Positions 62,195 to 64,000 of a stretch of 64,000 bases of DNA are shown piece after piece. How positions within the stretch are numbered: position 1 is the stretch's first letter; each line of letters begins with the position of its first letter. Source of the DNA: Adiantum capillus-veneris (Eukaryota > Streptophyta > Polypodiopsida > Polypodiales > Pteridaceae); the NCBI GenBank assembly GCA_014529385.2, contig CM043963.1:72443412-72507411 (forward strand), written 5' to 3'. Made by a program: the position numbers and the translations under genes. Under the pieces are notes generated by a model. That model was given only the letters and a program-made list of their open reading frames with translations, made no database searches and was not told the origin of the DNA.

Positions 62195-62577
62195 CTTTCT
62201 CTCTCATCCCCTAGAAGAAGGGCTCGCCCCCTCCCATGTAGGGATATGCAAGGACTTTTTAGTTACACACAAAGCATCCAATTTCCCCTAGGGTTGACCT
62301 TTGGACACAACCTTTGAATTTTGGAACCTTAGCATTTTGGAAGTCTTAATGGGCTGAACCTTAGGGTCTCTTTAGCCCATTGTTGCACATGGCTCTTTTG
62401 CAGATGGCCCCCCCTTTGGAACCCTATTTTCCCTCCTTTGGATCCCTACTATGGCCGGTCTGCTAGCTTAACCAATATTCTAGCTTTTTCTCCCCTGGCA
62501 CTTCTCCACATTAAATGATCAGTTTAATATGAGAAAATCATTTAGGAGAATTAGATATTTATTATTATGACATTACC
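60955..62577 (-). repeat. Probable 3' LTR of the chromovirus
   Basis: On the minus strand, the chromodomain stop at 62933 is followed by about 340 bp and a purine tract CAAGAGAGAGG, then TGTCATAATAATAAATATC at about 62577, the LTR start. The low-coordinate end near 60955 is set by where similarity to the LTR-like repeat at 29230-31460 begins. It carries a GT tract and several ATTCTCATTGG / CCAATAG motifs (61850-62060), which are CCAAT boxes on the transcribed side. One LTR only, so borders are estimates. Confidence 0.65.
62138..62193. repeat. (GT)n microsatellite inside the LTR
   Basis: About 28 GT units at a place where the related LTR at 29-31 kb has only short GTGTGT text (about 30270), so the expansion is specific to this copy. 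Confidence 0.95.
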
Positions 62578-62932
62578 TCTCTCTTGAAATCATAGTCGTC
62601 CTCGACTATGGTGTAGAGAAGATAAAGCATATTCACGAGTCCTTTTCTTAGCAGGTAGAGGATCCCTATGTTACCCTACGACATCATTCCACAATGGATG
62701 ACTAGTCCATTTGGCGCTTGAGAGCCTGAGGCTGCCGCAAGAATGTCTTCACATTAGTCGTATCAGTCTTCCATAGTAGAGTGACAAGCTCTACGTGGTG
62801 TTTGGGAGACGTCGTCTCCGCAAACTTGATCTAAGCATGCATACTACTTTATTTTTGTGCACAATTTAGAAAAACAGAGTCTTATAAGACAAAAAAAACT
62901 TTGTTCATTTTTAACATTTTGTACATTTGCTT

Positions 62933-64000
62933 ACTCTTGGGAAGCATTGTAAGCATTTACAAGGTTTAGGTTATCCTTTAATTGTATGCCTTGCATCCAT
63001 CTAGCATCTTCAAAAGGATAATTCTTAAACTTAATAAGATATCGTTGGATAGTCTTACCGTCTTTTAATACCTTGTCTTCATGTCGGAGAATGGACTCGG
63101 GCTACAGCACCTCTTCTTGTTCCTCGATCTCCGGTGGGTCTTCAATAGTTGGTTCTTGAGGTGGCTCTCCTTTGTAAGGCTTTAATAGGCTCACATGGAA
63201 AGCATTTTGTATGAGCCAATGATTGGGCAACTTGAGTTGATAGGCCATCTCATTGATTGGCCTAAGAATCTGGAAGGGACCATAGTACCTTTTTGCTAGT
63301 TTAGCATAGTACTTTTGGTGGCCCGTAGGATTCTTGCCCGTCATGTGCCTTAATCGAGCCTTGGGAAACTTTAACAAGACCCAATCATTTTCTTTAAAGG
63401 CTTGGGATCTTCTGTGCTTGTCAGCAGTAGCCTTTTGCCTTTGCTGTGAGATAGAGATAGCATCCTTAATCTTTTGAAAAGATTCTTGTAGGTCTTGGCT
63501 ATACTCATCTGCAGCGAAGATCTTCCCATGTACTTTAAGTAGCAAGGGACTTTTTGATCTTCCCTCAATTACCTCGAAAGGTGCTTTTCCCGTGGAAGTA
63601 TGTACAGTGTTATTGTAAGAATACTCCACTAAGGGTAAGTACTTCTCCCATTGAGATCTTTGATCTACTTCCGTTACATAGGCTTTTAGTAGATCGAGAA
63701 TTGTTAGGTTAGCTATTTCACTTTGGCGATCCATTTGTGGATAATAGGCCGAAGAGAAGTTTAGCCTTGTCCCTAAATTCTCAAAGAGACCCTTCCAGAA
63801 ATTACTAGTCATTCTAGGATCTCTATCTGACACTATAGACATTGGCAAGCCATGGTACTTGAAAATTTGTGAAATGAAGAGGGTTGCTATTTGATGGGCT
63901 TTGATAGTCTTTTTGACAGGTATAAAATGAGCTTGTTTACTGAACCTGTCTACTATCGTCCATATTCCCGTATTCCCATGGATAGACTTAGGCAATCTAT
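62933..64000 (-). pseudogene. Gypsy chromovirus integrase with C-terminal chromodomain (partial)
   Basis: The frame is open from the window edge and starts inside the integrase (LPKSIHGNTGIWTIVDRFSK). The catalytic acids are present: D in TIVDRFS, D in VSDRDPRM and E in RQSEIAN, with 35 residues between the last two, the DD35E spacing. DNA-binding C-terminal text follows (GDWVLLK-like ENDWVLLKFPKA, YYGPFQILRPINEMAYQLKL, AFHVSLLKPY). A stop at about 63100 comes right after EIEEQEEVL. The same frame then continues PESILRHEDKVLKDGKTIQR and YLIKFKNYPFEDARWM, a chromodomain, to a stop at 62933. Chromodomains steer integration to certain chromatin. Only the nonsense codon between the two parts spoils an otherwise clean frame. 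The 5' part lies outside the window. Confidence 0.88.

Overview
The window reads as nuclear DNA of a land plant with a large, repeat-rich genome. The evidence is GT-AG introns, plant-type hAT, CACTA, Ty1/copia, Ty3/gypsy and LINE sequences, very long CT/GA, GT, TA and poly-C tracts, and one nuclear gene for mitochondrial ClpP. The exact lineage cannot be read directly. The density of CT/GA arrays and the unfamiliar gene families would suit a fern or another non-seed plant, but that is inference. No tRNA, rRNA, CRISPR array or organelle block was seen.

Layout. 1-1.7 kb: a decayed hAT transposase (minus strand). 1.97-10.03 kb: an end-to-end CACTA (En/Spm-like) transposon with 12-bp terminal inverted repeats, TAGCGACG-type subterminal repeats and two degenerate transposase genes on the minus strand. 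It also carries what looks like a captured fragment of a host heavy-metal-associated (HMA/HIPP) gene, bracketed by a 127-bp direct repeat. The element sits inside a 154-bp tandem repeat array whose copies lie on both sides of it. 11.6-15.3 kb: AT-rich complex tandem repeats with CT tracts. 16.6-19.6 kb: a broken multi-exon gene with a SAM-like domain. 20.6-22.4 kb: an intact CLPP2-type gene with a 5' UTR intron, and a possible short divergent gene. 23-25.4 kb: copia and LINE relics. 29.2-31.5 kb: an LTR-like repeat related to the LTR at 60.9-62.6 kb. 32.9-34.3 kb: a gypsy chromovirus 3' end. 34.9-36.2 kb: a dense microsatellite block. 36.3-37.6 kb: a dispersed repeat next to a zinc-knuckle relic. 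39.9-42.35 kb (+) and 43.56-46.9 kb (-): two convergent, decayed, spliced genes of families I do not recognise. 47.4-51.9 kb: a Tat-like gypsy element with two RNase H domains and no integrase. 53.4-55.2 kb: the 5' part of a copia element. 60.9-64 kb: a chromovirus integrase with chromodomain and its 3' LTR.

Only CLPP2 looks like an intact host gene. Nearly everything else is mobile DNA in decay, with in-frame stops, single-base frameshifts, nested insertion and microsatellite expansion. The parts most worth following up are the HMA fragment inside the CACTA element and the two convergent unclassified genes at 39.9-46.9 kb, which could be host genes or the two genes of an undescribed DNA transposon.
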